Positions 7,816 to 15,996 of a DNA stretch of 42,696 nucleotides are shown one piece after another. The first letter of the stretch is position 1. Every line of letters begins with the position of its first letter. The translations under genes and the position numbers were made by a program. A model generated the notes under the pieces. That model saw only the letters and a list, made by a program, of their open reading frames with translations, was not told the origin of the DNA and ran no database searches. Source of the stretch: Curvibacter delicatus NBRC 14919 (lineage in GTDB: Bacteria; Pseudomonadota; Gammaproteobacteria; Burkholderiales; Burkholderiaceae_C); assembly GCF_001592265.1 (NCBI RefSeq), contig NZ_BCWP01000029.1, positions 1 to 42,696 on the forward strand, read 5' to 3'.

Positions 7816-8358
7816 ATGAAAGTTCTTGGCATTTCAGGCAGCCTGCGCAAGGGCTCCTACAACAGCATGGCGCTGCGCGCCGCACAAAAACTCGCGCCTG
7901 CCGGCATGGAGATCTCCATCGCCGACATTTCGCAGATCCCGATGTACAACGACGACGTGCGTGCCGCCGGTGAACCGGCCGCCGTGACGGCGCTCAAGGC
8001 GCAGGTGCGTGCCGCCGACGCGGTGCTCATCGTCACCCCCGAGTACAACTTCTCCATTCCGGGTGTGCTGAAGAACACGCTGGACTGGCTGTCGCGCCCG
8101 CCGGAACCGCCGTTCGACGGCAAGACGGTGGCCATCATGGGTGCCAGTCCGGGCCCGGTGGGCACGGCACGCGTGCAGTACCACATGCGCCAGGTGATGG
8201 TGTTCATGAACGCCTTCGTCGTCAACAAACCCGAGGTCTTCATCAGCAACTGCGCCAGCAAGTTCAACGAGCAGGGCGAGCTGACCGACGAGACCACCGC
8301 CAAGTTCATCGGCGAGCTGCTGGTGTCGCTGCAGAAGCTCAAGACCCGGGTGGGCTGA
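7816..8358 (+). CDS. NADPH-dependent FMN reductase (flavodoxin-like)
   Basis: This 180-residue flavoprotein of the FMN_red family has LGISGSLRKGSYNSMALR (phosphate loop for FMN), then VLIVTPEYNFSIPGVLKN, then a long middle with DWLSRPPEPPFDGKTVAIMGAS. It would reduce FMN, quinones or similar acceptors with NAD(P)H. A gene-specific Shine-Dalgarno (AAAGAGGT) precedes the start. As the last soluble enzyme of the catabolic string it may supply reduced flavin to a monooxygenase or handle a quinone formed from hydroxyquinol. This last point is inference. Confidence 0.9.
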   Translation: MKVLGISGSLRKGSYNSMALRAAQKLAPAGMEISIADISQIPMYNDDVRAAGEPAAVTALKAQVRAADAVLIVTPEYNFSIPGVLKNTLDWLSRPPEPPFDGKTVAIMGASPGPVGTARVQYHMRQVMVFMNAFVVNKPEVFISNCASKFNEQGELTDETTAKFIGELLVSLQKLKTRVG

Positions 8359-8389
8359 AGCCGGTGCTGCGGGCGGCGACAATCAGCGG

Positions 8390-9145
8390 ATGAACTTTCC
8401 GCTCATCACCGACTGGTATTTCTACGCCGTGGCCGTGCCGGCCGTGCTCTTGCTGGGCATCAGCAAGAGCGGCTTCGGCGCGGGTTTTGGTTCGCTTGCC
8501 GTGCCCTTGATGGCCATGGCGGTGACGGTGCCGCAGGCTGCCGCCATCCTGATGCCGGTGCTGCTGGTGATGGACCTGCTGGGCATTGCGGCCTTGCGCA
8601 AGGAGTTTGACAAGCGCCTGCTCAAGTTCCTGCTGCCCTTCGGCCTGCTGGGCACGGTCATCGGCGCGTTGCTGTTCAAGGTGCTGGCCGCCCATATCGT
8701 GGCCGGCATCGTGGGCGGCTTCACGCTGCTGTTTCTGGCGCAGCGCCTGCTGTTCCCGCCGCGGGCCGACAGCGCACCGCCGCCGCGCTGGCTGGGTGCC
8801 ATCCTCACCGCCACGTCGGGCTTCACCAGCTTTGTGGCGCATGCCGGCGGCCCGCCGGTCAGTGCTTATGTGATTCCGCTCAAACTGTCGCCGGTGGTGT
8901 TCGCGGCCACGCTGTCCTACTTTTTCTTCTTCATCAACCTGTCGAAGTGGATTCCCTACGCCTGGCTGGGCCTGCTCGACTGGCGCAACCTGGCGACGTC
9001 GCTGGTGTTGTTGCCGCTGGCCCCCATTGGCGTGTGGAGCGGCATCTGGCTGGCGCGGCGCATCAACCAGCAGCTGTTCTACCGCTTGATCTACCTCGGC
9101 TTGTTTATGACCGGCGTCAAGCTGGTGTGGGATGCGTTCCGCTGA
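8390..9145 (+). CDS. TauE/SafE-family (TSUP) anion permease
   Basis: This 251-residue membrane protein has about eight hydrophobic segments and the TSUP features LLGISKSGFGAGFGSLAVPLM near the start (about 20-45) and TSGFTSFVAHAGGPPVSAYV in the second half (the repeated motif). Family members export or import sulfite, sulfoacetate or other organosulfur anions; the substrate here is not visible. Its stop codon abuts the stop of the antiporter gene on the other strand with no spacer at all, so termination must occur inside the neighbouring gene or by another means. Confidence 0.88.
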   Translation: MNFPLITDWYFYAVAVPAVLLLGISKSGFGAGFGSLAVPLMAMAVTVPQAAAILMPVLLVMDLLGIAALRKEFDKRLLKFLLPFGLLGTVIGALLFKVLAAHIVAGIVGGFTLLFLAQRLLFPPRADSAPPPRWLGAILTATSGFTSFVAHAGGPPVSAYVIPLKLSPVVFAATLSYFFFFINLSKWIPYAWLGLLDWRNLATSLVLLPLAPIGVWSGIWLARRINQQLFYRLIYLGLFMTGVKLVWDAFR

Positions 9146-11011
9146 TCAGGCCTGAGGCTTTCCCTGGCTTGCCTGGCCGGCGGCTTCGGCGCGTTGGGCC
9201 CGCTCCTGCGCCATCTGCTCTTCCAGCTGCTGCCGCCCTTGCTTGATGACGGCAATCAGTTTGCTCTGGTCCTTGTAGTGCGGGCGCATTTTCTCGAACA
9301 GCTCCATGTTGTGCTGACGGAAACGGCGTGCGGTCTGGCGCACTTCGGCGGGGTCGTGGCCGAGCAGCTCAAGCACGCTGCGGGCACTGCGCAGACTGGA
9401 CTCGAACAGCTCACGTACGACCAGGGTCACACCGTGGTCACGCAGCTTGTGCCAGTGCGTGACGTCGCGCGCACGCGCCACGATCTGCAGCTGCGGAAAA
9501 TGTTTGCGGGCCAGGTCGACGATCGTGAGTGATTGCTCGGGATCGTCCACCGCCACCACCAGCACCTTGGCGCTGGCAGCGCCGGCAATGCGCAGCAGAT
9601 CAAGCCGGGTGGCATCGCCGTAGAACACGCGGTAGCCGAAACTGCGCGCGGCCTCGATCATGTCGGCGTCATGGTCCAGCAGGGTGCAGGGGATGCCTTC
9701 TGCCAGCATCACACGGGCGATGATCTGGCCGTAGCGGCCAAAGCCGGCGATGAGCACGGGAGCGTCCTGCGGCTCCGAGATTTCTGACATGGCCGGGCCC
9801 TTGCTGCGGTTCAGCCGGGGCAGCCAGTAACGGTCGAGCCCCACGAGCAGCAGCGGGCTGAGCAGCATGGACAGGGCGACCGAGCCGATCAGCAGCGAGG
9901 CGGTTTCCGGCGACAGGACCTGGGCGCCGGTGGCGGCCTGGAACACCACAAAAGCGAATTCGCCGCCCTGCGCGAGCAGCAAGGTCAACACGGGGCGCTC
10001 CTGGACGGGGACCCGCATGAGGGCCGTCAGGCTGTAGATCACCACGCCCTTGATGGCCAGAAAGCCGAGCACGATGGCGGCCATCAAGCCGGGCGAGCGG
10101 CGCAGCACATCAAAGTCGATGCTCATGCCGACCGCGATAAAGAACAGGCCGAGCAGCAGGCCCTTGAAAGGCTCGATGTCGGTCTCCAGCTCGCGCCGGT
10201 ATTCGCTCTCGGCCAGCAGCACGCCGGCCAGAAAGGCGCCCAGCGCCATGGACAGGCCGGCCTTCTGCATCAGGGTGGCAATGCTGGCCACCAGCAGCAG
10301 TGAGGCGGCGGTGAAGATTTCCGGTGTCTTGCTGCGTGCGATCCAGCGCAGCAGGGGCCGCAACAGCAAGCGGCCGCCGAGCACGATGCAGCCGATCACC
10401 AGGATGATCTTGAGGGCCGCCCACAGCCGGCCCGCGGGGGACACGTCGGAGGCGGCGAACAGCCCGCCATCGCTGCCCAGCAGCGGCAGCAGCGCCAGGA
10501 TCGGGATGGCGGCCACGTCCTGCAGCAGCAGGATGGAAAAGCCGGCCTGCCCGCCGGGGGTGGGCAGGAGGTTGCGCTCGTCCATGGTCTGCAGCGCGAT
10601 GGCCGTGGACGACAGCGCCAGCCCCAGTGCCGCGACCAGCGCTGTTTCCCAACCGCCCAGCAGTTTGGGAAACGCCGAGCCGAGGGCATACAGCGCCATG
10701 AACAGGGCCGCACTGCAGGCCAGCATCTGGGCGCTGCCCCAGCCGAAGATGGGGCGGCGCAGGCTCCACAGGCGGCGCGGCTCCAGTTCCAGCCCGATCA
10801 GGAACAGCATCAGCACCACGCCGAATTCGGCGAAATGCAGGATGTCCTCCACATGGGCGACCAGTCCCAGGCCCCAGGGTCCGATGGCGATGCCGGCGGC
10901 CAGGTAGCCGATGATGGCACCCAGACCGAGGTATTTGCTCAAGGGGACGGCGAAGACGGCGGCGCCGAGGTAAATCAATGTGCTGCTAAGCCAGCCGGGC
11001 GTGTGTTCCAT
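9146..11011 (-). CDS. Kef-type monovalent cation:proton antiporter (CPA2) with RCK domain
   Basis: This 621-residue protein has an N-terminal CPA2 exchanger domain of about 12 helices (residues 1-380; LGAIIGYLAAGIAIGP, LGLALSSTAIALQTM, LSMALGAFLAGVLLAESEYR). A TrkA-N/RCK nucleotide-binding domain (about 398-515) follows, with the Rossmann motif VLIAGFGRYGQIIARVM and GDATRLDLLRIAGA. A charged C-terminal tail ends in a coiled coil. It matches KefB/KefC in length and order and would exchange K+ for H+, gated by nucleotide or glutathione adducts. Specific Kef residues for glutathione were not checked. It is transcribed divergently from the ParA gene. Confidence 0.9.
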   Translation of the reverse strand: MEHTPGWLSSTLIYLGAAVFAVPLSKYLGLGAIIGYLAAGIAIGPWGLGLVAHVEDILHFAEFGVVLMLFLIGLELEPRRLWSLRRPIFGWGSAQMLACSAALFMALYALGSAFPKLLGGWETALVAALGLALSSTAIALQTMDERNLLPTPGGQAGFSILLLQDVAAIPILALLPLLGSDGGLFAASDVSPAGRLWAALKIILVIGCIVLGGRLLLRPLLRWIARSKTPEIFTAASLLLVASIATLMQKAGLSMALGAFLAGVLLAESEYRRELETDIEPFKGLLLGLFFIAVGMSIDFDVLRRSPGLMAAIVLGFLAIKGVVIYSLTALMRVPVQERPVLTLLLAQGGEFAFVVFQAATGAQVLSPETASLLIGSVALSMLLSPLLLVGLDRYWLPRLNRSKGPAMSEISEPQDAPVLIAGFGRYGQIIARVMLAEGIPCTLLDHDADMIEAARSFGYRVFYGDATRLDLLRIAGAASAKVLVVAVDDPEQSLTIVDLARKHFPQLQIVARARDVTHWHKLRDHGVTLVVRELFESSLRSARSVLELLGHDPAEVRQTARRFRQHNMELFEKMRPHYKDQSKLIAVIKQGRQQLEEQMAQERAQRAEAAGQASQGKPQA

Positions 11012-11057
11012 GGCCCTACGCTAACATAGGGCTCGGTCAGACTTCAAGGAGCACGAG

Positions 11058-11672
11058 ATGCCAGTTGTCGTGGTTGCCAATCCCAAGGGGGGGGTTGGAA
11101 AGTCCACCCTGTCCACCAATGTGGCCGGGTACTTTGCCAGCAAGGGACATAAGGTGATGCTGGGTGATGCCGATCGCCAGCAGTCTTCACGCCTGTGGCT
11201 GGGCCTGCGGCCGCCCACGGCGCGCCCGATTGCCACCTGGGATGTGGGGGAGGACCGCCTGGGCAAGCTGCCCAAGGGCACGACCCATGTGGTGCTTGAC
11301 ACCCCCGGCGGGCTCAAGGGTTCGCACATGAAGGATGTGCTGCGCCACGCCGACAAGGTGATCGTGCCGTTGCAGCCCAGCGTGTTCGACATCTTCGCCA
11401 CCCGCACCTTTCTTGACCAGCTGCAGCAGCACCGCCACCCGGGTTTGCAGATCGGCATTGTCGGCATGCGCGTGGACGGCCGCACCATTGCTGCCGACAA
11501 GCTGCGCGAATTCGTCGAAAGCCTGGGCCTGCCGGTGCTGGGTTACCTGCGCGACACGCAGAACTACATCCACCTGGCGGCACACGGCCTGACCCTGTTC
11601 GACGTGGCGCCCAGCCGGGTGGAGAAGGATCTGGAGCAGTGGCAGGGTATCTGCCGCTGGTTGGATGCCTGA
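11058..11672 (+). CDS. ParA-family ATPase, orphan
   Basis: This 204-residue deviant Walker ATPase has the ParA/MinD signature KGGVGKST at residues 10-17 (NPKGGVGKSTLSTNVAGYFA). LGDADRQQSS is the A' motif and VVLDTPGG is the Walker B position. No ParB gene or centromere-like repeat is adjacent, and the short length fits chromosomal orphan ParA proteins that place other cargo. A GGAGCACG ribosome site lies ahead of the ATG. The stop codon runs directly into a large palindromic repeat. Confidence 0.88.
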   Translation: MPVVVVANPKGGVGKSTLSTNVAGYFASKGHKVMLGDADRQQSSRLWLGLRPPTARPIATWDVGEDRLGKLPKGTTHVVLDTPGGLKGSHMKDVLRHADKVIVPLQPSVFDIFATRTFLDQLQQHRHPGLQIGIVGMRVDGRTIAADKLREFVESLGLPVLGYLRDTQNYIHLAAHGLTLFDVAPSRVEKDLEQWQGICRWLDA

Positions 11673-11813
11673 GAACTTGCGAATAAATCTGCTGCGCAGC
11701 CCGATCGCGGCGTTGGGCGGTGCTCGGAATCCTCACGTACCTGAGTACGCTCCGGTTCCTGCGCTCCGTCCGCCTTGCGCTCGTGCCGCTCGCTACGATT
11801 TCTTCGCAAGTTC
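11673..11813. repeat. Large palindromic dispersed repeat, copy 1
   Basis: Directly after the ParA stop lies a 141-bp imperfect palindrome. The outer arms, 11673-11689 and 11797-11813, begin GAACTTGCGAA and end TTCGCAAGTTC. The inner part holds GGCGG...CCGCC and CACGTAC...GTACG stems. A 28-bp block (11713-11740, starting TTGGGCGGTGCTCGG) and most of the following 36 bp recur at 19551-19615. The RNA could fold into a long rod and act as a terminator-like barrier after parA. Dispersed repeats of this build are usually non-autonomous mobile or REP-like elements. Confidence 0.7.
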
Positions 11814-11872
11814 TTCCTTTGCGTCGCACGCATGACAGCCAGCGCGTGGGTTGCACCGCTACAGTGGTTGAC

Positions 11873-12328
11873 ATGAAAACCTTCCAATCCCTCAAGGAGT
11901 TTCCGGCGCTGGTGGGGCAGGAGGTCGCGGTCAGCGACTGGCTCACCATCACGCAGGAGCAGGTCAACCAGTTCGCCCAGGCGACCGGTGACCACCAATG
12001 GATCCACATCGATGTCGAGAAAGCCAAGGCCGGGCCCTTCGGTGGTCCGATCGCGCACGGCTTTCTTACCCTGTCGTTGTTGCCGCAGTTCTTCGAGACG
12101 ACGATGGAGATCGTCGAATCGCGCATGGGCGTGAACTACGGCCTGAACCGGGTACGTTTCATGGCGCCGGTGCCGGTGGGCAGCCGGCTGCGTGCGCGCA
12201 TGAAGCTGTTGCAGTGCGAGCCGATCGACAACGACGGCATGCAGATGACCTGGGAAGTCACGATCGAGCGCGAAGGCGCACCGAAGCCGGTGTGCGTGGC
12301 CGAGTCGATCGCTCGGCGTTATCCCTGA
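11873..12328 (+). CDS. MaoC-family hydratase/dehydratase
   Basis: This 151-residue hot-dog-fold protein carries the R-hydratase signature ATGDHQWIHIDVEKA followed by GPFGGPIAHGFLTLSL; Asp and His in the first block and the Ser/Gly turn are the catalytic region. It would hydrate trans-2-enoyl-CoA. The ATG at 11873 puts the start just ahead of the first helix and gives the normal family length of 150 or so. Open frame continues upstream into the palindromic repeat but is unlikely to be translated. No Shine-Dalgarno is obvious. Confidence 0.9.
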   Translation: MKTFQSLKEFPALVGQEVAVSDWLTITQEQVNQFAQATGDHQWIHIDVEKAKAGPFGGPIAHGFLTLSLLPQFFETTMEIVESRMGVNYGLNRVRFMAPVPVGSRLRARMKLLQCEPIDNDGMQMTWEVTIEREGAPKPVCVAESIARRYP

Positions 12329-12334
12329 GCGGGC

Positions 12335-12802
12335 TTAATCTGCTTTGAAGCCGTTCTGGCGCCAAGCCTCGAACACCGTCACTGCCACCGCGTTCGACAG
12401 GTTGAGGCTGCGCTGGCCGGCGCGCATCGGCAACTTCAGTTGTTGACCGGGCGCGAAGGCGGCACGTACCGCCTCTGACAGGCCGCGCGTTTCGGCGCCG
12501 AACACCAGCCAGTCACCGGGCTCGAAGTGCACGTCGTGCACGAAGCGTGTGCCGCGTGTGGTGAGCGCGAACATGCGCTCGGGCCGGGGCTGCTCGCTGG
12601 CCAGGAAGGCTGGCCAGTCGGCATGGCGTTTGACCTCGGCGTACTCGTGGTAGTCCAGCCCGGCGCGGCGCATGTGCTTGTCGTCCATCGAAAAGCCCAG
12701 CGGCTCGATCAGGTGCAAGGTGCAGCCGGTGTTGGCCGCCAGACGGATGACGTTGCCGGTGTTGGGCGGGATCTCGGGTTCGACCAGGACGATATGGAAC
12801 AT
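12335..12802 (-). CDS. trmL: tRNA (cytidine(34)-2'-O)-methyltransferase
   Basis: This 155-residue SPOUT methyltransferase has the three knot motifs in order: [20 protein letters not shown] near the start, [15 protein letters not shown] in the middle, and [20 protein letters not shown] near the end. It methylates the wobble 2'-O of tRNA-Leu isoacceptors using SAM. I chose ATG 12802 because it gives the usual TrmL length; upstream frame is open but lacks homology. It is convergent with the MaoC gene (6-bp gap). Confidence 0.93.
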   Translation of the reverse strand: MFHIVLVEPEIPPNTGNVIRLAANTGCTLHLIEPLGFSMDDKHMRRAGLDYHEYAEVKRHADWPAFLASEQPRPERMFALTTRGTRFVHDVHFEPGDWLVFGAETRGLSEAVRAAFAPGQQLKLPMRAGQRSLNLSNAVAVTVFEAWRQNGFKAD

Positions 12803-12953
12803 GCGCCTATTGTCGCTGGCGGGCGTGGGGCTGTTTTGCCGCCGGGCCGTCCCAAGGCGAAACGTGGCCCCAAGCCCAAGCAGAGCGCCGGGCAAGCCTG
12901 CGCCTGGGGGCAGCGAGCCACACGCAGTGGGTGAGCGTGGGGGTTCTATTTCT

Positions 12954-13649
12954 TCATTCCGTCCGCGCCAGCACCAGCCCGGTGATGTGGGCGGCGCCGG
13001 CGTCGCGCAGGGCTTGTGCAGCGGCGAACAGTGACGCACCGCTGGTCATGACGTCGTCCATCAGCACCACGCGCTTGCCACGCATCTCGGTCTGGCGCAA
13101 TGGGTCGACGGCGAAGGCCGCTTTGACATTGCGCAGGCGCTCGGCGCGAGGCAGCGCGCTTTGCGGCGGCGTGTCACGGATACGCAGCAGCAGGTCGGGG
13201 CTGGCTTTGCCTGGTGCCAGTTGGCGCGCCAGTTCCCAAGCCTGGTTGTAGCCGCGCTGTTGCAGCCGTTGGCGCGACAGCGGCACCGGCAGGACCAGGT
13301 CGGCGGCCTCCAGCGCCGGTTCGACCCAGGGCATGCTGCGCAGCAAGCCGGCCAGGGTGGCCGACCAGCCTGGCACGCTGCCGAATTTGTAGCGTGCGAT
13401 CAGCTCGCTCCAGGGATAGGCATAAGCGACGGCGCTCAGGCAGGTGTCGAGCGGCGGGGGTGATTTGAGGCAGGCGCCACAGCGGCTGATGCCGGCCGGT
13501 ACCGGCAGGGCGCAGGTCTGGCAGCGCGGCTGCGGCTGGGCGAAACGGGTGACGCAGCCGTGGCACACCGGCTGGGCTGGCCAGGCATGGCAGACCACGC
13601 ACTGGCTGGGGAGCGCACTGGACACGGTGTCGAACAGGCGGCGGAACAT
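12954..13649 (-). CDS. ComF-family phosphoribosyltransferase-like protein
   Basis: This 231-residue protein has an N-terminal double zinc-knuckle region ([16 protein letters not shown], then CQTCALP...CGACL, about residues 18-62). A PRTase domain follows, with the PRPP loop [15 protein letters not shown] near residues 188-203. ComF proteins support DNA uptake in naturally competent bacteria and are widely conserved elsewhere. It is divergent from the BioC-like gene with 35 bp between the starts, a pairing I recall from other Burkholderiales. Confidence 0.9.
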   Translation of the reverse strand: MFRRLFDTVSSALPSQCVVCHAWPAQPVCHGCVTRFAQPQPRCQTCALPVPAGISRCGACLKSPPPLDTCLSAVAYAYPWSELIARYKFGSVPGWSATLAGLLRSMPWVEPALEAADLVLPVPLSRQRLQQRGYNQAWELARQLAPGKASPDLLLRIRDTPPQSALPRAERLRNVKAAFAVDPLRQTEMRGKRVVLMDDVMTSGASLFAAAQALRDAGAAHITGLVLARTE

Positions 13650-13684
13650 GGAGTCAATATACTCGTGACGCTATCGACCCGACC

Positions 13685-14593
13685 ATGACCACCGAACGTC
13701 CTCCCACCATCGATCCCCTGGCTGCCGCACGCTGGCAGCGGCTGCCGCTGTCCGATTCGCCCTGGCTGCACGAGGAGGTGGCGCGTCGCATGGAGGAGCG
13801 GCTGGCCTGGATCATGCGCCAGCCGCAGAACTGGGTGCACTGGGAGCCGCAACGCGGTGGCCTGCAGGCACAGGCGCTGTTGCAGCGCCGTTACCCAGGT
13901 TCCGAATGTTTTCTGGCCTTGTCCCCCGAGGAGATTGCGCAAGGCGCTATTAAAAAGATAGCAAAACCGTGGTGGCATCCGGCCCGCTGGCGCGGTGGGC
14001 TGCGCTATGGCGCGGTACCGCCGCGCGGGGCGGCCCAGATGCTGTGGGCCAATATGGCGCTGCACATGGCGGCCGATCCGCAGGCGCTGCTGGCGCGCTG
14101 GCATGAGGCGCTGGCGGTCGACGGTTTCCTGATGTTCTCCTGCCTCGGGCCCGACACGCTGCGTGAGTTGCGCGCGCTGTACCAGGTGCTGGGCTGGCCG
14201 GCGCCATCGCACGAGTTCACCGACATGCATGACTGGGGCGACATGCTGGTGCAGGCCGGCTTTGCCGAGCCGGTGATGGACATGGAGCGTATCGAACTGA
14301 CCTTCGAGACGCCGCAACGCCTGCTGCAGGAGCTGCGCGAACTGGGGCGCAACCTGCATCCGCAGCGTTTCCCTGGCTTGCGTGGCCGCGGCTGGCGCGA
14401 GCGGCTGCACCAGGCATTGCAGCAACTGGCCGACCCGGCGCAGGACGGGCGGCTGAAGCTGACCTTCGAGATCATCTATGGCCATGCCTTCAAGCCACAG
14501 CCACGCATTCCGGTGGCTGCCGAGACCGCATTGTCGCTGGAAGAAATGCGGCAGACTTTGCGCCAGCGCAAACCCAAAGAGCCGGGTCTTTGA
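13685..14593 (+). CDS. BioC-like methyltransferase-family protein
   Basis: This 302-residue protein has the C-terminal half of a BioC-type malonyl-ACP O-methyltransferase: ANMALHMAADPQALLARWHE, then VDGFLMFSCLGPDTLRELR, then EFTDMHDWGDMLVQAGFAEP. The N-terminal SAM-binding loop is odd. Where BioC has a glycine-rich DxGxGxG, this reads NWVHWEPQRGGLQAQ, so cofactor binding may be changed or lost. A short AT-rich palindrome (GCTAT...ATAGC at 13947-13963) sits inside the coding region and encodes AIKKIA. Its stop overlaps the FNR-type box of the oxidase operon. Confidence 0.75.
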   Translation: MTTERPPTIDPLAAARWQRLPLSDSPWLHEEVARRMEERLAWIMRQPQNWVHWEPQRGGLQAQALLQRRYPGSECFLALSPEEIAQGAIKKIAKPWWHPARWRGGLRYGAVPPRGAAQMLWANMALHMAADPQALLARWHEALAVDGFLMFSCLGPDTLRELRALYQVLGWPAPSHEFTDMHDWGDMLVQAGFAEPVMDMERIELTFETPQRLLQELRELGRNLHPQRFPGLRGRGWRERLHQALQQLADPAQDGRLKLTFEIIYGHAFKPQPRIPVAAETALSLEEMRQTLRQRKPKEPGL

Positions 14594-14603
14594 TCGAGAT
14601 CAA
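14590..14603 (+). promoter_or_regulatory. FNR/ANR-type box upstream of the cytochrome oxidase operon
   Basis: TTGATCGAGATCAA matches the FNR consensus TTGAT-N4-ATCAA without mismatch. It overlaps the stop of the preceding gene and lies about 187 bp before coxB. A -10-like TACAAT at 14633-14638 is near, with TTGACG at 14614-14619 too close (13 nt) to be a standard -35. The box would be centred near -48 for a start around 14644. An oxygen-responsive FNR/CRP-family regulator is therefore the likely controller of the aa3 oxidase genes. Activation versus repression cannot be read. Confidence 0.75.
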
Positions 14604-14776
14604 CACCTGCCGGTTGACGTAAAACGCTGGGCTACAATAAGTAGTTGCTGAAATTAGGTTTTCAACGGGTGCATTGCTGCCTGCTGTTGATTGGCAGCGG
14701 TCGCATGGGCCAAAAAAGCCGCATGTCCGGCGAGCCTGGGCAGTCTTGGATTAATTAAGACATTGAAGAAGTGAAC

Positions 14777-15955
14777 ATGATGAAGAGCATTTCTAATAAA
14801 TTGACTTCACTGCTGCTCGCGGCAAGTGCATGGGCTGGCACAGCAGCATTCACGGTGGCTCATGCGGTGAATGACCTGCCCGGCGGCCCGGCCGTCAACC
14901 AGCTGAACCTCCATCCCCCGGCAACCAAGATCGCTGAAGAGCTGCACTGGCTGCATTGGTTCATGCTGATCCTGTGCGCCGTGATTTTTGTCGCTGTGTT
15001 CAGCGTCATGTTCTATTCCATCTGGAAGCACCGCAAGTCGGTGGGCCACAAGGCTGCCAATTTCCACGAGTCCGTCACGGTTGAAATCGTCTGGACGATC
15101 GTTCCCTTCATCATCGTGATCCTGATGGCGCTGCCGGCGACCAAGATGGTGGTGGCCATGAAGGACACCAGCAACGCCGACCTGACCATCAAGGCCACGG
15201 GTTACCAGTGGAAATGGGGTTACGACTACCTCAAGGGCGAGGGCGAAGGCATTGGCTTCCTGTCCACGCTGGATGCATCCCATCGCGCCATGTCCGAATC
15301 GGGCAAGCCGCCGGCAACCGACAACTACCTGTTGAAGGTGGACAACCCGCTGGTGGTGCCGGTGGGCAAGAAGGTGCGCATCATCACCACCGCCAACGAC
15401 GTGATCCACGCCTTCATGGTGCCGGCCTTCGGCATCAAGCAGGACGCTATCCCCGGCTTCGTGCGCGACACCTGGTTCCGCGCCGAGAAGACCGGCGACT
15501 TCTATGGCCAGTGCGCCGAGCTGTGCGGCAAGGAACACGCCTACATGCCCATCCACGTGAAGGTGCTGTCGGCAGAAGACTATTCCAAGTGGGTGGACGG
15601 CGAGAAGAAGAAGCTGGCCGCCAAGGCGGATGATCCGAACAAGGTCTGGACGCTGGACGACCTGGCCAAGCGCGGCGAGAAGGTCTATGCCGCCAACTGC
15701 GCTGCCTGCCACCAGGCCAACGGCAAGGGCGCCGGCCCGATCAAGCCGCTGGACGGCGCTGCTGTGGTGCTGGACGAAGACAAGAGCAAGCAGATCGCCG
15801 TGCTGCTCAATGGCCAGAACAACGGCACCATGCCTTCCTGGAAGCAGTTGAGCGACACCGAGATCGCTGCGGTGATCACCTACACCAAGAACAACTGGTC
15901 CAACAAGACCGGCCAGCTGGTTCAGCCGGCTGAGGTCAAGACTGCTCGCAAATAA
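14777..15955 (+). CDS. coxB: Cytochrome c oxidase subunit II with fused cytochrome c domain
   Basis: This 392-residue subunit of the aa3-type oxidase takes electrons from cytochrome c. A signal peptide and two membrane helices (about 57-80 and 102-123) precede a cupredoxin domain. All CuA ligands are visible: His211, Cys246, Glu248, Cys250, His254 and Met257 ([13 protein letters not shown]). A C-terminal cytochrome c domain adds a CAACH heme site at 308-312 with Met352 as the likely axial ligand (NNGTMPSW). This fusion is the caa3-like architecture. GTG 14771 and ATG 14780 are alternative starts. It begins the operon that runs through ctaE. Confidence 0.95.
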   Translation: MMKSISNKLTSLLLAASAWAGTAAFTVAHAVNDLPGGPAVNQLNLHPPATKIAEELHWLHWFMLILCAVIFVAVFSVMFYSIWKHRKSVGHKAANFHESVTVEIVWTIVPFIIVILMALPATKMVVAMKDTSNADLTIKATGYQWKWGYDYLKGEGEGIGFLSTLDASHRAMSESGKPPATDNYLLKVDNPLVVPVGKKVRIITTANDVIHAFMVPAFGIKQDAIPGFVRDTWFRAEKTGDFYGQCAELCGKEHAYMPIHVKVLSAEDYSKWVDGEKKKLAAKADDPNKVWTLDDLAKRGEKVYAANCAACHQANGKGAGPIKPLDGAAVVLDEDKSKQIAVLLNGQNNGTMPSWKQLSDTEIAAVITYTKNNWSNKTGQLVQPAEVKTARK

Positions 15956-15996
15956 CCAGTCGTCACACGCATAGAAGTATTGAGAAGGAAATCAGG

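Noticed and set aside
14705-14758. Possible 17-codon leader peptide gene upstream of coxB
   Set aside because: It has ATG and TAA in frame but no Shine-Dalgarno and no recognisable attenuation structure.
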